A stretch of DNA of 64,000 nucleotides from Zygnema cylindricum (GCA_037447655.1 JBBHKE010001486.1:64001-128000); one strand, 5' to 3'. Shown: positions 47,133 to 58,067, counted from the stretch's first letter. The notes: a model not told the origin generated them from the sequence alone. Program-made: numbers and translations.

Positions 47133-48320
47133 CTAATATCGGGTCTCAAGCAACGCAATATGTTGATCTGACGCTGCCAACCGCCTCCGTGTGATTCGCT
47201 CCCGAACCTGATCCACCCCTCCCTCGGGTACAACCTCGGGTAGTTCGGGTCGCGGCGGAACGACCGCCGATGCAGGCTCCTCGGGTGCCGGAATCCGGGG
47301 TTCTTTGGGTTCATCCACTGGGGGAACTTCCTCCGCTTCTTCGTCCGCCGGTTCCCACCGAGGTACTTTCCGTAATTTAAAGGACACGTGTTTCCTTGCA
47401 GCTCGGGCCCGCTGCAGAGCATTCTTTCGAGCGAGCTTGAGTGCCCGTACCTCAGGGGTGACCTCCGCTCTAGAGATGATATCGTGGAGGCAGACATCCC
47501 ACGGGTGATAATGACGAAGTAACCCGGGAACATCAATCCTGTACCGGTAGTTGTCCTCTACCACTTCCACGAACGGTAAGGCGTGAGGATTTACCTGCAT
47601 ATAACCCTTATGATTATTTCCCAGGTCTTTTGTTCGCATTAAATTCCACGCTGGATGTGACGGGACGTCCGCAGGAATATGGATAGGATCTCCAGGCTTC
47701 CCTATACGCCACTCCTCGGGCCACTCCGAGGGGTTCCAATAAAACCTTTTGGCGAAGCTGAAGGCGAGGTCCGGATGCTGGGTGTCGACCGGTAGTGGGA
47801 AGAGGTAGTCGGGAATTTCCTCTCCCTGTTCACTTTCCTCCTCCGGATCTCTTCGGTTCCCTCGCAGGAGGAACACATCGTCGTCACTGGGGTATTGTGC
47901 CTCTGCCTTCTTTTCCGCGCTTTCAGACGACAGCTCGTCCGCGGTACTCTCCTTATTTGGGTCCCGCATCACCTCTAGATCTGAGGCGCGCTCCTCAATT
48001 GGCGGAGGCGTTGGTTCTCGTTCTGGTTCTTCCGCCTCCGATAGCTGATTATCTTCCTTATATTCCTGATCCCCTTCCCGGGTTGGGGTGTATTCGGGGT
48101 CCTGTGAGTTTTCTGACCCCTCCCCTCCATTGGTCTCTGCCGATCCTGCCTCGCTACAGGCGATTTCCTCAGGTTCCGGCTCCACTTCCACTTCTCTTCG
48201 CCTGCTTGCTTCCACCATGGCCTCCGCCGCCCTTAACAATCTCTCGGGACGGTTCGCATCTCCTTGTCCCACTCGTACAAGTCTCCTCCTTTTCGGTGGT
48301 GGAGAGGACGACGACGCCAT
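47133..48320 (-). CDS. Extra ORF of gypsy 1, unknown function
   Basis: An uninterrupted minus-strand frame runs from 48815 to the TAG at 47133-47135. I choose the ATG at 48320 (395 residues) because upstream codons overlap the pol tail in another frame. From this start the protein has SSSSPPPKRRRLVR, a nuclear-localisation-like basic patch (residues 3-16). A strongly acidic Glu/Pro-rich region follows (about 45-165), then an aromatic block with SEWPEEWRIG and NPHALPFVEVVEDNYRYRI (about 170-290). After that come an Arg/Lys/Ala helix (about 300-325) and a Pro/Glu-rich tail. There is no signal peptide, membrane span or zinc finger. I recognise no family. It lies sense-oriented between the chromodomain and the 3' LTR, and is open while the neighbouring gag-pol is broken. 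Confidence 0.6.
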   Translation of the reverse strand: MASSSSPPPKRRRLVRVGQGDANRPERLLRAAEAMVEASRRREVEVEPEPEEIACSEAGSAETNGGEGSENSQDPEYTPTREGDQEYKEDNQLSEAEEPEREPTPPPIEERASDLEVMRDPNKESTADELSSESAEKKAEAQYPSDDDVFLLRGNRRDPEEESEQGEEIPDYLFPLPVDTQHPDLAFSFAKRFYWNPSEWPEEWRIGKPGDPIHIPADVPSHPAWNLMRTKDLGNNHKGYMQVNPHALPFVEVVEDNYRYRIDVPGLLRHYHPWDVCLHDIISRAEVTPEVRALKLARKNALQRARAARKHVSFKLRKVPRWEPADEEAEEVPPVDEPKEPRIPAPEEPASAVVPPRPELPEVVPEGGVDQVRERITRRRLAASDQHIALLETRY

Positions 48321-48601
48321 AGACACTGTTGAACAAGACAATTCCGGTAATTCCAGAAGCGAAGGTAAACTGACTGTGCGTAGAGAAGCAATTTCTAAGT
48401 TGCCGAGGCTAGGTTGGTCGCTAGGAAGGATGGCGTCTTTATTCACGGGGGTTGAGGGTTTCACTTTTGGACTTTGAGAGGCGTCCCAACGTGCGAGGGT
48501 ATCGCAGCGTTCATCATGTTCTAAACTGCGCTGCTGCGGCGAAATTGAGGGTTCGTCATTACCCACATAGTGAAACACAATTGCGCCGTTGCGCTTTCCT
48601 G

Positions 48602-49577
48602 TTAGCGCAGCGGTGGTGCTGCGATCCTCTGACGGTATCGTAACCATGTTGCGCTGCGGTGGTTGCGCTGCAACAGCGCTGCGGTGTGATAACATCGCTG
48701 ATGTGTTCCTTTGCGGCGTCCGCAGCGATTGCCCCTCCGGTGAAGTTGAGTGTCCCCACTCATCTGAAACCGGCGCAGCAACGCAGGAGAATGCAGATCC
48801 TCCTCGTTCACCCAAGAGTCATCCACAGCGCTGTAGCCCTTCCAACGCACCAGATACTGGTTGGCGTTGGAATGGCGAGAGCAACGCGACTGAAGTATCT
48901 CCTCCACCTCATACTCGTCCAAGGTATCGTGAACAGGGGGCAAAGGAGTAGTTTGCCGTTGATTAGGGAACATTGAATCAGGGTTTCGGAACTGTTTAAG
49001 CAGGGAAACGTGGAAGACGTTGTGGATATGCCACTCTGTTGGAATATCCAACTTTTAAGCCACCTCTCCCACACGTGATAGTACCGTGAATGGGCGCGTG
49101 AATTTTGGTGCCAACTTCTTCGAGAGGGCGCCCGGTAAAGAGAGGTGTGCAATGTTGAGGCGAACCTTATCGCCCACACGAAAGACAGTTTCCTTCTGGT
49201 GAGAATCGGCCTGCGACTTTTGACGATCCTTTGCCACCTGGAGCGCTTTCGCCGCCTTTTCCAGGTTCCCTTGCAACGTTGTGGCAAAATCTAGAGCTGT
49301 CGGTGTAGGGCAGTCCGCGACCAATAAGTTTTGGGGAAGAGTGGGCTGTCGTCCATTGAGGGAAAATGGCGTAGCATTCGTGGATGAGTGCACCGCACTG
49401 TTGTACGCCACCTCAATCGCTGTTAGATGGTTTACCCAATCCGTTTGGTGCACCGAAACATAAGCCCGTAACGCCTCCTCCAATGTCCGATTCACCCTTT
49501 CAGTTTGACCATCCGTTTGAGGGTGGTAAGCTGTGGACATCGCCAGTTGCGTTCCACAGAGCTCAAACAGACCCCTC
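48602..49577 (-). pseudogene. Gypsy 1 integrase C-terminus and chromodomain
   Basis: From 49540 the minus strand reads STAYHPQTDGQTERVNRTL, containing the catalytic Glu of integrase, then the GPY-type region with RVGDKVRLN and LAPKFTRPFTVLSRVGEVA. A stop near 49053 is followed by HNVFHVSLLKQF and a clear chromodomain: YEVEEILQSR, QYLVRWKGYS and DDSWVNEEDL. Chromodomains tether the integration complex to marked chromatin. The frame ends at 48602. The 5' portion is cut at 49578 by the inserted solo LTR. Confidence 0.9.
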
Positions 49578-50576
49578 TGTTGAAATAAGTAGTTTTTGTA
49601 TTTTCTAGGTCTAAATTACATTAGCGGAAACATATATAGAAAATGATGGCAGCCTGCCTCCATCTCTTCTCTCTTTCCCCCATACTTGTTGTAGTCACTG
49701 AAGGAGAGAGAGAGCGATGGAGCCATGGCTGCCTCAGCTCCATAGGAAGGACCAAAGAGTGACTTAAGTCACTCTCAACAAAAGGTTGAGTCTGACAGGA
49801 CTCGAACCCCCGACCGGTAGAGCGCGGCGTAGCCGTTAGCTCTAACCAGTCTGTCGTAGAAGTCCGTTAGATGATATAGGGTTTCATTCATATTTAAACT
49901 ATTGTATTATACTGAAATGATTTAACTTTAATATGGACGAAACGAACATAGAACTTGTTAAGGTTTAGTGCGAGCGTCATTTCGCACGAAACAAATGAAA
50001 CGGACATTTGTTTTAAACGGTCGACATTTAATGTCGGATTAAATCCGACGGCGCACGTCATCGCCGAGATCGCGGAATGGTCACTTTGGATTTTATGGAC
50101 GTGGCATGACGTGGTGCCGCGTGGAAGGATGACATTCGGTCGCGAGAATTCCGGAGAATATACGAACGAGTGGAAAAATGACACGCGTCCACTCAGTAGC
50201 CTTCTCGTACACACACCGTACAGAAAGGACATCGGCCGTAGTACCTTTTTGTACTTTACAGTAATATGATTGGTTCGTACTTTAGTAGATAGGGGTTGTG
50301 AGGGAGATTTAGGACTTAGGAATTTTTTGACACTTCTCTCTCTAAGAGATATTTGTATAAATTGGCATTTTTGCCGACTCATAACTTATCGGCTGGTTGG
50401 CCGTTTTCAGTGATTATTTTTGCTACGGACTCAGGGGAGTCCAGGCTGCACAAGGGTGCAGTCAAATTGTCAGTTTGCCTTCTTGGGCAGCAGTGGTCTT
50501 GGCTTAAAGTGGGTTAGTTAAATACTATCTAGAGGCTTCCTGTATTTTGTAGTCAAATGGAGGACACAGAATTGCA
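49578..50576 (+). mobile_element. Solo copia LTR (C-type) inside gypsy 1 integrase
   Basis: 999 bases from TGTTGAAATAAGTAG to AGAATTGCA, bordered by a perfect CCCTC duplication at 49573-49577 and 50577-50581. Neither internal flank of a copia element is present, so it is a solo LTR left by recombination. It has a TATAAA at 50356-50361 in the right position for the U3/R boundary, the CTTGTTGTAGTCACTGA block near 49685 and a minus-strand tRNA-like module (49788-49856). Confidence 0.95.
49788..49856 (-). other. tRNA-like module in the solo LTR
   Basis: On the minus strand, ACTGGTTAGAGCTAACGG is a good A box and D-arm, and GGGGGTTCGAGTCCTG contains a perfect B box. The two are about 30 bases apart. 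The acceptor strands do not pair well. This is the most tRNA-like example in the window, and it again opposes the LTR's own transcription. Confidence 0.5.
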
Positions 50577-51400
50577 CCCTCCAAAAGTGACTCACAAATT
50601 TCCGATCCCGATCGCTGACGATCCTATTTGGGAGTGTGTGATGGCGAAATATCTCCCGAAAGAATAAGTCTGCCACATCTCGCGCTGTGGCGGTGGTTGT
50701 CGTGGGTAAGAAATGAGCCATTTTTGTCAGTTAATCCACGACGACGAAGATATAGTCGTAGCCCTCTTTTGTCAGCGGAAGGACCACGATGAAATCTATC
50801 GAAATCTCCTCCTAAGGAACAGATGGTATCGGAAGGGGTTGTAACAAACCGTGGTCACCCTGAATCCGGTTTGTTCCTATTATAGGAGTCACACGTCCGG
50901 ACGTATTCAGCAATGTCTCGAGTCATTTTTGGCCAATAATACGCCTCAGCGACACGTGCGGTTGTTTTATCCCGCCCAAAATGTCCACTGAGCGGCTCGT
51001 CGTGACTCATTTTAAGAATCATGTGACGGAGTTCCGTATTTGTTGGCACATAAAGCCGTGTTGTCTTACTCGATCTGTATCGCCACATACCATTGGCGGT
51101 TCGAACAAGTACCTTCCGTTTAATGAGTTCCTTTAGTGAATCATCATCGCCGTAGGCGGCCTTTGTCCGACCTAACCATTGGTCATCCACTTGCACCGTA
51201 CTGGTGACTGCGCTGAGTTTCGGGTCTTGCGTTGCGGTCGACGTTGCGGTGTTTTCTTTTACAGAGCTTACGCTTTCATGCTGCGATGTTTGCGGTCGTT
51301 GCTCCGCTATCGGCGCAAGGACTTCGGGTCTTCTTGACAGCGCATCCGCCAGGTTCGTTTTGCCCGGCTTATATTCTATAACAAGTTCCGGACCGAAGGT
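50577..51400 (-). pseudogene. Gypsy 1 integrase N-terminus and core
   Basis: Minus strand: the zinc-binding region at about 51020-50870 reads MSHDEPLSGHFGRDKT and then VRTCDSYNRN, where the second Cys of the HHCC finger is Tyr. The core continues with SIDFIVVLPL (first Asp) and [15 protein letters not shown] (second Asp), with stops at about 50735 and 50815. It then meets the solo LTR. Upstream, 51197-51400 encodes the end of RNase H and a linker. Confidence 0.85.
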
Positions 51401-52620
51401 CTACAAAAACGTCATCTAGCGCACTTGTTTCTTGGACAACTTCGGCTGGGTCTGGAGGTATTGTAAGGCGTGGTGATCCGTGATAATCGTGATCCGTTTC
51501 CCCTGAACGTAACACTTCCAAACCTCCAGCGCATTAATGATAGCTATTGTCTCTTTCTCATGGGTGGCCCAGTTCACCTCTGCTGCCTACAGTTTTCGAC
51601 TGTCGTAGGCGATGGGTTGAAAGCCTTTCCCTTGATCTTGCATAAGGATTGCTCCAATAGCAGTATCACTAGCGTCGGTAATTATCGTCCAAGGTAAGTC
51701 CGGGTCGGGAACAGCTAACACAGGGGCGGTAACCAACCGCTCCTTTAGCATGTTAAAGGTTGCCCCTTGAGCTGCTTTCCAATCATAGGGTACCTCATTT
51801 TTGAGCAATTCCGTGAGCGGTGCAGCGATTTTTGCGAAACCTTCGACAAAACGTCGATAATAGGAGCATAGTCCTAGAAAGCTCCGTAACTCCGTAATAT
51901 TTGCCGGCTGCGGCCACTCTTTAACTGCCCTAGTCTTGTTTGGATCCACTGCGATTCCGTCCTGGCTCACCACATGGCCTAAAAATCAATCTTCTCCTTG
52001 AAGAAGTCACATTTACTTCTTTTTGCGTATAACTTATTTTCCCGAAGGATTTGGAGGACCGTTCGTAAGTGCTTCATATGCTCCTCCTGCGTTCGGCTAT
52101 ACACCAGTATGTCATCCAGGAAGACGATCACAAACTCCTCCAGATATTGCCGAAAGATGGAATTCATTAGATGCATAAAGGTTGCCGGTGCGTTAGTCAA
52201 CCCGAACGCCATTACCCAAAACTGGAAATGATCGTATCGAGTTCTAAACGTTGTTTTTTCCACATCCTCCTCGGCAATTCTAATTTGGTGGTAGCCACTG
52301 CGCAAGTCTATTTTCGAAAAAGTATTTAGCGCCTCGAAGTCGATCCAACAATTCGTCTATCATCGGTAGGGGGTACGCATTCTTCACCGTTAATTTGTTC
52401 AGCGCTCGGTAATCTATACACATACGGAAACCTCTATCTTTCTTGTTCACAAAGAGAACGGGGGCTCCATAAGGTGACTTGCTCGGTTCGATTGCTCCGG
52501 CTTCGACCAACTCCGCGAGTTGCTTTTTCAGTTCGTCCAACTCGGTGTAGCTCATCTTGTACATCCGATTAGCCGGGGGTACCGCTCCAGGAAAAGCTCT
52601 ATCCTATGGTCTACTTCGCG
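51401..52620 (-). pseudogene. Gypsy 1 reverse transcriptase and RNase H
   Basis: Pieces in three frames. 52564-52280 has [17 protein letters not shown] and [16 protein letters not shown]. 52305-51979 has [20 protein letters not shown] and the intact catalytic FLDDILVYS. 51973-51587 holds the RT thumb and RNase H start, with [12 protein letters not shown] and [12 protein letters not shown]. Then there is a stop, and the rest of RNase H (ATHEKETIAIINAL, TDHHALQYL). Single-base frameshifts separate the pieces. Confidence 0.9.
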
Positions 52621-54240
52621 CTTCGGAGGTAATCCTTCGGGGAGCTTCGGGGGAAATATATCTGCATACTCCTCGAGAAGTTTTGTCACGACCTCCGGGG
52701 CCTCTTCGGAAGTCTTTCCAATGTCGTCACATTCTTTGGAGTCGAAGTCGGGGTCCTTCTTCTTCCATTTTTCCGGGATCTCCTCCTTTGCCTCCTCCAT
52801 TGGCTGGACTACCGCCATACAAATCGTTTTCCCCTTCTTGAGTGCCCTCTTGAGCTGTAAGGCCGAAAGCAGGCGTCCCTCTTCCGCTCCCTTACCAGCC
52901 GCTCTCGCTTTTTCCTCAACCTCTTCTTCACCTTTCCTCACTCTCATGGCGCCACTTCTCCAATCGATCATCAGATTCCATTTTTGCAGCCACGGCTTCC
53001 CCAGGATTACCTCATGGTCCCCAAGAGGTAATACTTGAAGCGTGTCGTACCATCGGAATTTCCCAATTCCGACGCGTAACCTCGGGGTACGATGGGTAAT
53101 CGATAAGGAACTGTCGTCAGCCAATTCTACCGACTGATGATGCTGTAGCACCACAAGAGGGGGTTTCAACCTTTTCACCGTCGCCTCGTTAATGAAGTTC
53201 CCCGATGCTTTGGAGTCCACCATGAAGTTAGCAGCACTCACTCTTATTTGACCCCAAAATATCAAAGGGTCTTCTCCTTCACCGGCTAACCTCATAACGG
53301 TAAGTTTTCCTTTTTTGGGACCTTTCCGTTTTGGACACGCTCGAGCCATATGATCGGGAGAACCGCACTGGAAGCATAGGCCATTTTGCCTCCTCCGCTG
53401 GATTTCCTCGGGGGATAAGTCAATGGTCTTGGTCTTGGTAGTTTTCTTCTTTCTCCGCAGGACGTTGACCGCTTCCCTATCCTCGTTAATGGCGCCGAGC
53501 TCCATGGGGGTTGGACCATCGTCTCGACGACCCCCTCCACCGCTACTCGACCCAAAATGAAAAGGTCGTCGGAGGGTGAAGTCGACGGAATCGGTCCGCT
53601 CAGCAAACTGAATGATTGTTGAGAGACTAGGAGTTCTGCTTTCCCGAGCGAGCCATTGTTCCACATCCCTACGAATAGAGGATTTGAGCCCCTTCACATA
53701 GCGATCCACAGCTTCATCTTCCGTCATCGTAGGTATTTGAACCTTACACTCCAAAAATCGTTGCGTAAACTCCAACACCGAAGTTCGTTGCTTCAGCGCT
53801 GCGATCTTATCTCGTGTAGCCTTAACCGTATTAACAGGCTGCCAGGCGTCTCGGAGGAACAGGACGAAGAGAGCCCAAACGGTCGGTATCTCATCACTCT
53901 CCACCAATGTCCTCCACCATGCACCCGCTGCCCCCTTAAGAAGACCACCCGCGTAGTGAATCTTCTCTCGGTCCGACAGGCTAGGAAAATTCTCGAGATA
54001 ATTCGCAACAGAGAATAGCCATGTGTCCAGGTTCTTGTGTCTTGCGGGGTCGAACTCGTTGGGAAGTCGTAATTTCGGTCTCCTGGAGTCTCTCTCCATG
54101 CCTCCATGAGGTCGCTCACCAAGACGAGATTCCAAAGTTTCGACGGTGTTGCTCAGCTGCGCGTTCTGTAATCTCACGCCTTCTAACTCCCGGAGAACTT
54201 GCGCTAACATTTCTGTAGTAGATACGCCGTGTTCGTCCAT
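52552..54240 (-). pseudogene. Gypsy 1 gag and protease
   Basis: An open frame of 562 codons. The N-terminal 60 residues look like a coiled coil (LAQVLRELEGVRLQNAQL). The gag capsid follows with FDPARHKNLDTWLFSVANYL and GAAGAWWRTL. One zinc knuckle, CFQCGSPDHMARAC, lies near residue 290. The protease has FMVDSKASGNFI where the active-site triad should be D-S-G or D-T-G, so Gly is Lys and the enzyme is probably dead. The frame shifts just before RT, near 52595. The start is the ATG at 54238-54240, 21 bases from the primer site. Confidence 0.9.
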
Positions 54241-54260
54241 GCTGTCGAGTCACGGGGAAT

Positions 54261-54273
54261 GGCTCCGATACCA
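54261..54273 (-). promoter_or_regulatory. Gypsy 1 primer binding site
   Basis: On the minus strand TGGTATCGGAGCC lies one base from the 5' LTR. It matches the 3' end of initiator tRNA-Met with one difference from the usual TGGTATCAGAGCC. It differs from the half-tRNA site used by the copia elements here. Confidence 0.9.
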
Positions 54274-54274
54274 G

Positions 54275-54762
54275 TGTAAAAAAAGCGACAATACACCCCA
54301 ACACGTCACAATGCATAGTGGAAAACACCAAGGATCTTCCCGTAGCAACAGTAGGAGCACACAGTGTTAACAGACAAGGTTGCGGTTTATTACTTGGAAG
54401 AGAGAGTACAAGGTTGCGCTCGCTATGTAGGTCTACTTGCAGTCCTCTATTCACTAGGTCTACTCCACTATTTAAACTAACTAACTGCTAGTCCTCTTAG
54501 TACTGTACAGCTGTATACGTGGACCTTCACGGTCAACCGAGATCTATCTAAAACTTCCTTCTAGAACTATACAGCTCCATCTACAATCTGCGGCATTGCT
54601 ATGCTGCGCTGCTATGTTGCGGCGCTACTAAATTGCTACGTTGCTAAGTTGCTATGTTGCTACGCTGCGCTGGTCTGAAAACGCAGCTGCGCTGCTCTGG
54701 AATCGCAACTATAGCAGCCCAGCCCTAGGCACTAGGTACCCGAATCCTGTAACCCTATTACA
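54275..54762 (-). repeat. Gypsy 1 5' LTR
   Basis: 488 bases, TGTAAAAAAAGCGACAATACACC to GTAACCCTATTACA in plus reading; same length as the 3' copy but with many substitutions. Confidence 0.9.
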
Positions 54763-54766
54763 CTTA

Positions 54767-55493
54767 GGGTCAAGTTCCATAAGTCGTTTATGTAATCGTA
54801 CGGCCAACTCTACGGGCCGGGTCGATTGAGTTGATGTTCCATCACGAAGAGTCTGTAAACCACGTGTTCTAAATTGACTGGCACCACGTAAGCTACGATC
54901 CGATATTGAATATCATTAAATATTTTAGCACAGACAAAGTTTACATCAAATCTTCACTTGCGTACCATGTAATGCGTACGAAATCAGCATATGACAGAAG
55001 GTTGTTATACTTTTTGTAGACGCCAATCTTCTACGTTTTTGTTTCGAAACATAACGAAAGTTTTTTGATAGAAATAGCGTGACAAACAAAAGGTACTGAA
55101 AATAGAGTGATGAGGGAGAGTTACGAAATTACATTTTTACTTTCGGTTGTATTTCGAAAGCGGGTGTCATGTGCAAATTTTGTCAATTTTTGTTTGTTGT
55201 CCATCGTGACACGTAGCTTAATCGTCCAGTGTGTCGCGATTAATTTTTTTTCTGTAGATGCCAACCCACCTCCTTGAGGTACGTTGGCAGCTACAGAGAA
55301 AAAATGAAGCGAACGCCTCGCGGATGAATATCCGACGGTCAGTGTTACCTCCGAGACCTTCGAAAATAATTGGCAAGATTCTTTGAAATGTTGTTTCTCG
55401 TATAAAGACAAAATAAGCGGTACGGTTTGGTATGGATTGTCGTGGATTTCTGTAAACTACCCCACTTTTCGATTGATGGAACTTGACCCTTTT
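54767..55493. mobile_element. Possible TIR element of 727 bp
   Basis: The ends are a 14-bp inverted repeat, GGGTCAAGTTCCAT at the left and ATGGAACTTGACCC at the right. TTA precedes the left end and TTT follows the right end. GGG...GTT ends with a TTA-like target would fit a PIF/Harbinger derivative, but the duplication is imperfect and the interior has no transposase. The left end abuts the gypsy 1 LTR. Confidence 0.45.
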
Positions 55494-56680
55494 ACAATCG
55501 TCACAAACTGAAGTAACATCGTTGTTACACATAGGGACACTTGAAAACCGGGTCCGGATGATCCGCGCTAAAATACAAAGTAAGTTCACTAAGTTACTCA
55601 CCGCTTGTGCGGGGCCATAGGAGGAGAGAGGAAGGGGATGTCGAGATGGCGAAAGTTGCCCGAAAAGCCTTTGTTGCTAGTGGGAAGCAGTGGCCGAAGC
55701 TGTGGAAGGTCGACGGCTAAAAAGCAATTCCTTCAATTACGAGCTGATCTTGACGTAAGAAAGTATTAAGTGCAGAAATGTCGATGCCCGACTAATGGCA
55801 CGCCAAATTGGGCGGCCAAGATGGTAGGAGGTGGCTACAAAAAGTGAGAAGGAAGTCAGCCGAAAGAGGCAGATCCAACTAGTGAAAACGAAAAAACGGA
55901 TGAGGCTGATTCTCCCACTAATAGAAAGTTCTTGAAAAAATCATTCTTTAGAGTATCCGCATGCCAAAGTCGACGCCGGATACACAAAAAGAAGGGCAAA
56001 AAACCCTAACAGGAAACGATGGTCGAAGGAAGGCCGCCAAGTAAAAAAGGAGTCAAAGCAACACAAACTGAATTTTACGGAAGAAGCTGGCACGCCAAAT
56101 TAGGCGGCAAAGATGATAGGAGATGGCCGTGAAAGGAAAAATGAAAATCGGCCGAAACCGACAGTTCCGATTAAGAGAGAACGAGAAAAAGAACGGCGCT
56201 AATTTGCCCACTGGTAGAAAAGGTGTTGAAAATACTTTCTTTAGAGCCGTTCGCACGCTAAATTTTGGCGCTGGATTCACGAAGGGAAGAGAGAAAAACC
56301 CTAGCAGGAAGCTATGGCCGAGATGGCTTCTGTTTCTACCTTGGCACCTTAGAACATCACAAAAGAGACCTTGGAAAAGCAGCCGGACACCTGGAAAGAT
56401 ATTATGTATTGAAGCGTTCCCCTGCTGACTAGAGGGAAGTAAAATTACACGTGAAAAAACCAAAAAAAACGAAAGTAGAAAGGCGACCGAATCTTACAGG
56501 CCGGATTTGGGTGAAAAAGAAGGAGCGGAAAGAGGTGGAAAGAGGTGATTTGAGTGTTAGTAGAAAGGTCTTAGAAAATCCTTTCTTTTGATTATCTGCA
56601 CGGTGTAATCGGTGGCAGATAAGGAAAATGAAAGCTGGAAAACGATATCAGGCAGCCATGGCCGAAGGTTCTAGTCGACG
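55494..56680. repeat. Old imperfect tandem repeat, about 290-bp unit
   Basis: The phrases CACGCCAAATT-GGCGGC-AAGATG-TAGGAG, AGAAA-GT-TTGAAAA--TTCTTTAGAG and AAACCCTA-CAGGAA occur in the same order at about 55798-56045 and 56090-56330. A weaker third copy is at about 56495-56665 (TTAGAAAATCCTTTCTTT). The reading frames are broken and I see no protein. Origin unknown. Confidence 0.55.
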
Positions 56681-57777
56681 GATAATTTTTTAATTTTTTA
56701 ACCGACGGATCTGACAGCATTTCGAACGGTCACATTGATCTGACGTCACTTCAATGCGTCGCATTAAATCATAAATATTATTAAACAAAGGAAACACTGC
56801 AAATATCCTGGCAAAGCCTTCTTTGTCGAATTAGAAAAGTATGTCTTGTCGCCTAGTGAAGCCTTGCATTTGGAACTATGGAAGATCCAGATTTGACAAG
56901 TTTCACACACCCCGACATTTCTTCAATTGAACTTGCCAAAAGTTTATGTTTAGTACGGTTATTGTCAGGGCGGCTTCCGTACAGTGTAGCAAGTTTCTTG
57001 CAAATGTCTCAGAAACGACAGAGCGAGCCGCCCATTAACTCACTGATTTGCACGCCATAAGCGACAAGCGATGTGCAAAAGCCTTCTGACTGTTAGATTG
57101 TCACGGATACGTGAAGATTTCCTACATTTTGATTGGGTTTTGAGAATTTTCTTGCAGCTTCACAATTTTCGTTATTTTGAATACAAATCTGCCTCTAGCT
57201 GACTCACGTGGGCTGACTTTATGCCAAAAGCCATTCCAAAAATATCCCACGTGGCGTTTAGCGGTCAGTTTTGTTTTTGCGACTACCCACGAAAGTTTGG
57301 CTGGCTGCCGCACGCTCGTACTTTTTGCAGCCAAAAGCCACGCGTACTTTTTGAAGGCGTGAAGGCGTCACGCGTGCGGCACTTGGCAGAGATTTGAAGA
57401 CAATAGTTGCGCCTCGTTTCCTTACACGACATCAGGCTGCTACCGTACGGATGGAGGTACACCGCTGTTGTTTACAGTGAACAATTTATTAGCGTCACTG
57501 CCGAATCAAAAGCAATGATTTTGAGCATAGATCGCGTCGACGTGGACGACTTCCTGCGGCTCATGCAAATAGTATGCTTGTATATGCTTTTAATGTGTCG
57601 CACTGTTGCTCTCCGGAATCGTACCAGCGGCTATCCGTACGGCGTGACGAGGGCGCCAGTCGTACGTCACTATAAATAGTACAGTACGGAGCGACGGCAG
57701 GGACTGGCAATGCGATAGAGTGGATGTCGCAGACTCGCCAAACTGCACAGCTTGGCGTTAAGGACTTATTACTGCCG
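56681..57777. other. Non-coding interval with a possible core promoter
   Basis: No recognised gene. At 57668-57680 the plus strand has ACTATAAATAGTAC, a good TATA box, but the short ORFs on either strand downstream resemble nothing that I know. Confidence 0.4.
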
Positions 57778-57997
57778 TACACTGGCTATCGCTATTAGTG
57801 TTATAATTGTTTTGCCACTTAACACATTTTTTATCCGTACACTCTTGTCCGATTTACAATTTGAGACCGTCCATAAGAAGCTGAGAATCTTATCTTTCAA
57901 TCTCAACCGTCAGATCTAAGAACCGACATTCATGTACGGAGAAAAGATGTTTAAAGAGACGAAAAAAACATTAACCCTAATAACGATTCACGGTGTA
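57778..57997. mobile_element. TA-flanked MITE, family M2, copy 3
   Basis: 220 bp. The left end TACACTGGCTATCGCTATTAGTG and the right end AACGATTCACGGTGTA are eroded M2 termini. No coding capacity. Confidence 0.6.
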
Positions 57998-58067
57998 TAG
58001 TTCATGTGACATTCAAATCTAGAATATTATTTTTGGCGGAAGGTTACGTGGCAAGTTATAATCCACA

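Larger units (their letters stand above)
46507..54762 (-). mobile_element. Gypsy 1: chromodomain Ty3/gypsy element (chromovirus), decayed
   Basis: Two LTRs of 488 bases (46507-46994 and 54275-54762), plus reading TGTAAAA to CTATTACA, bracket gag, protease, RT, RNase H, integrase, chromodomain and one extra ORF. The primer site is conventional (3' end of initiator tRNA-Met). The LTRs differ at many positions, so the copy is old. Flanking pentamers are CTTAC and CTTAG. The left flank is copia integrase, but the right flank is not its continuation, so post-insertion rearrangement is likely. A copia solo LTR sits at 49578-50576. Confidence 0.92.

Noticed and set aside
47795-48477. Plus-strand ORFs of 175 and 129 codons
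   Set aside because: Shadows of the acidic extra ORF on the minus strand; Pro/Leu-rich composition follows from its Glu/Gly-rich codons.
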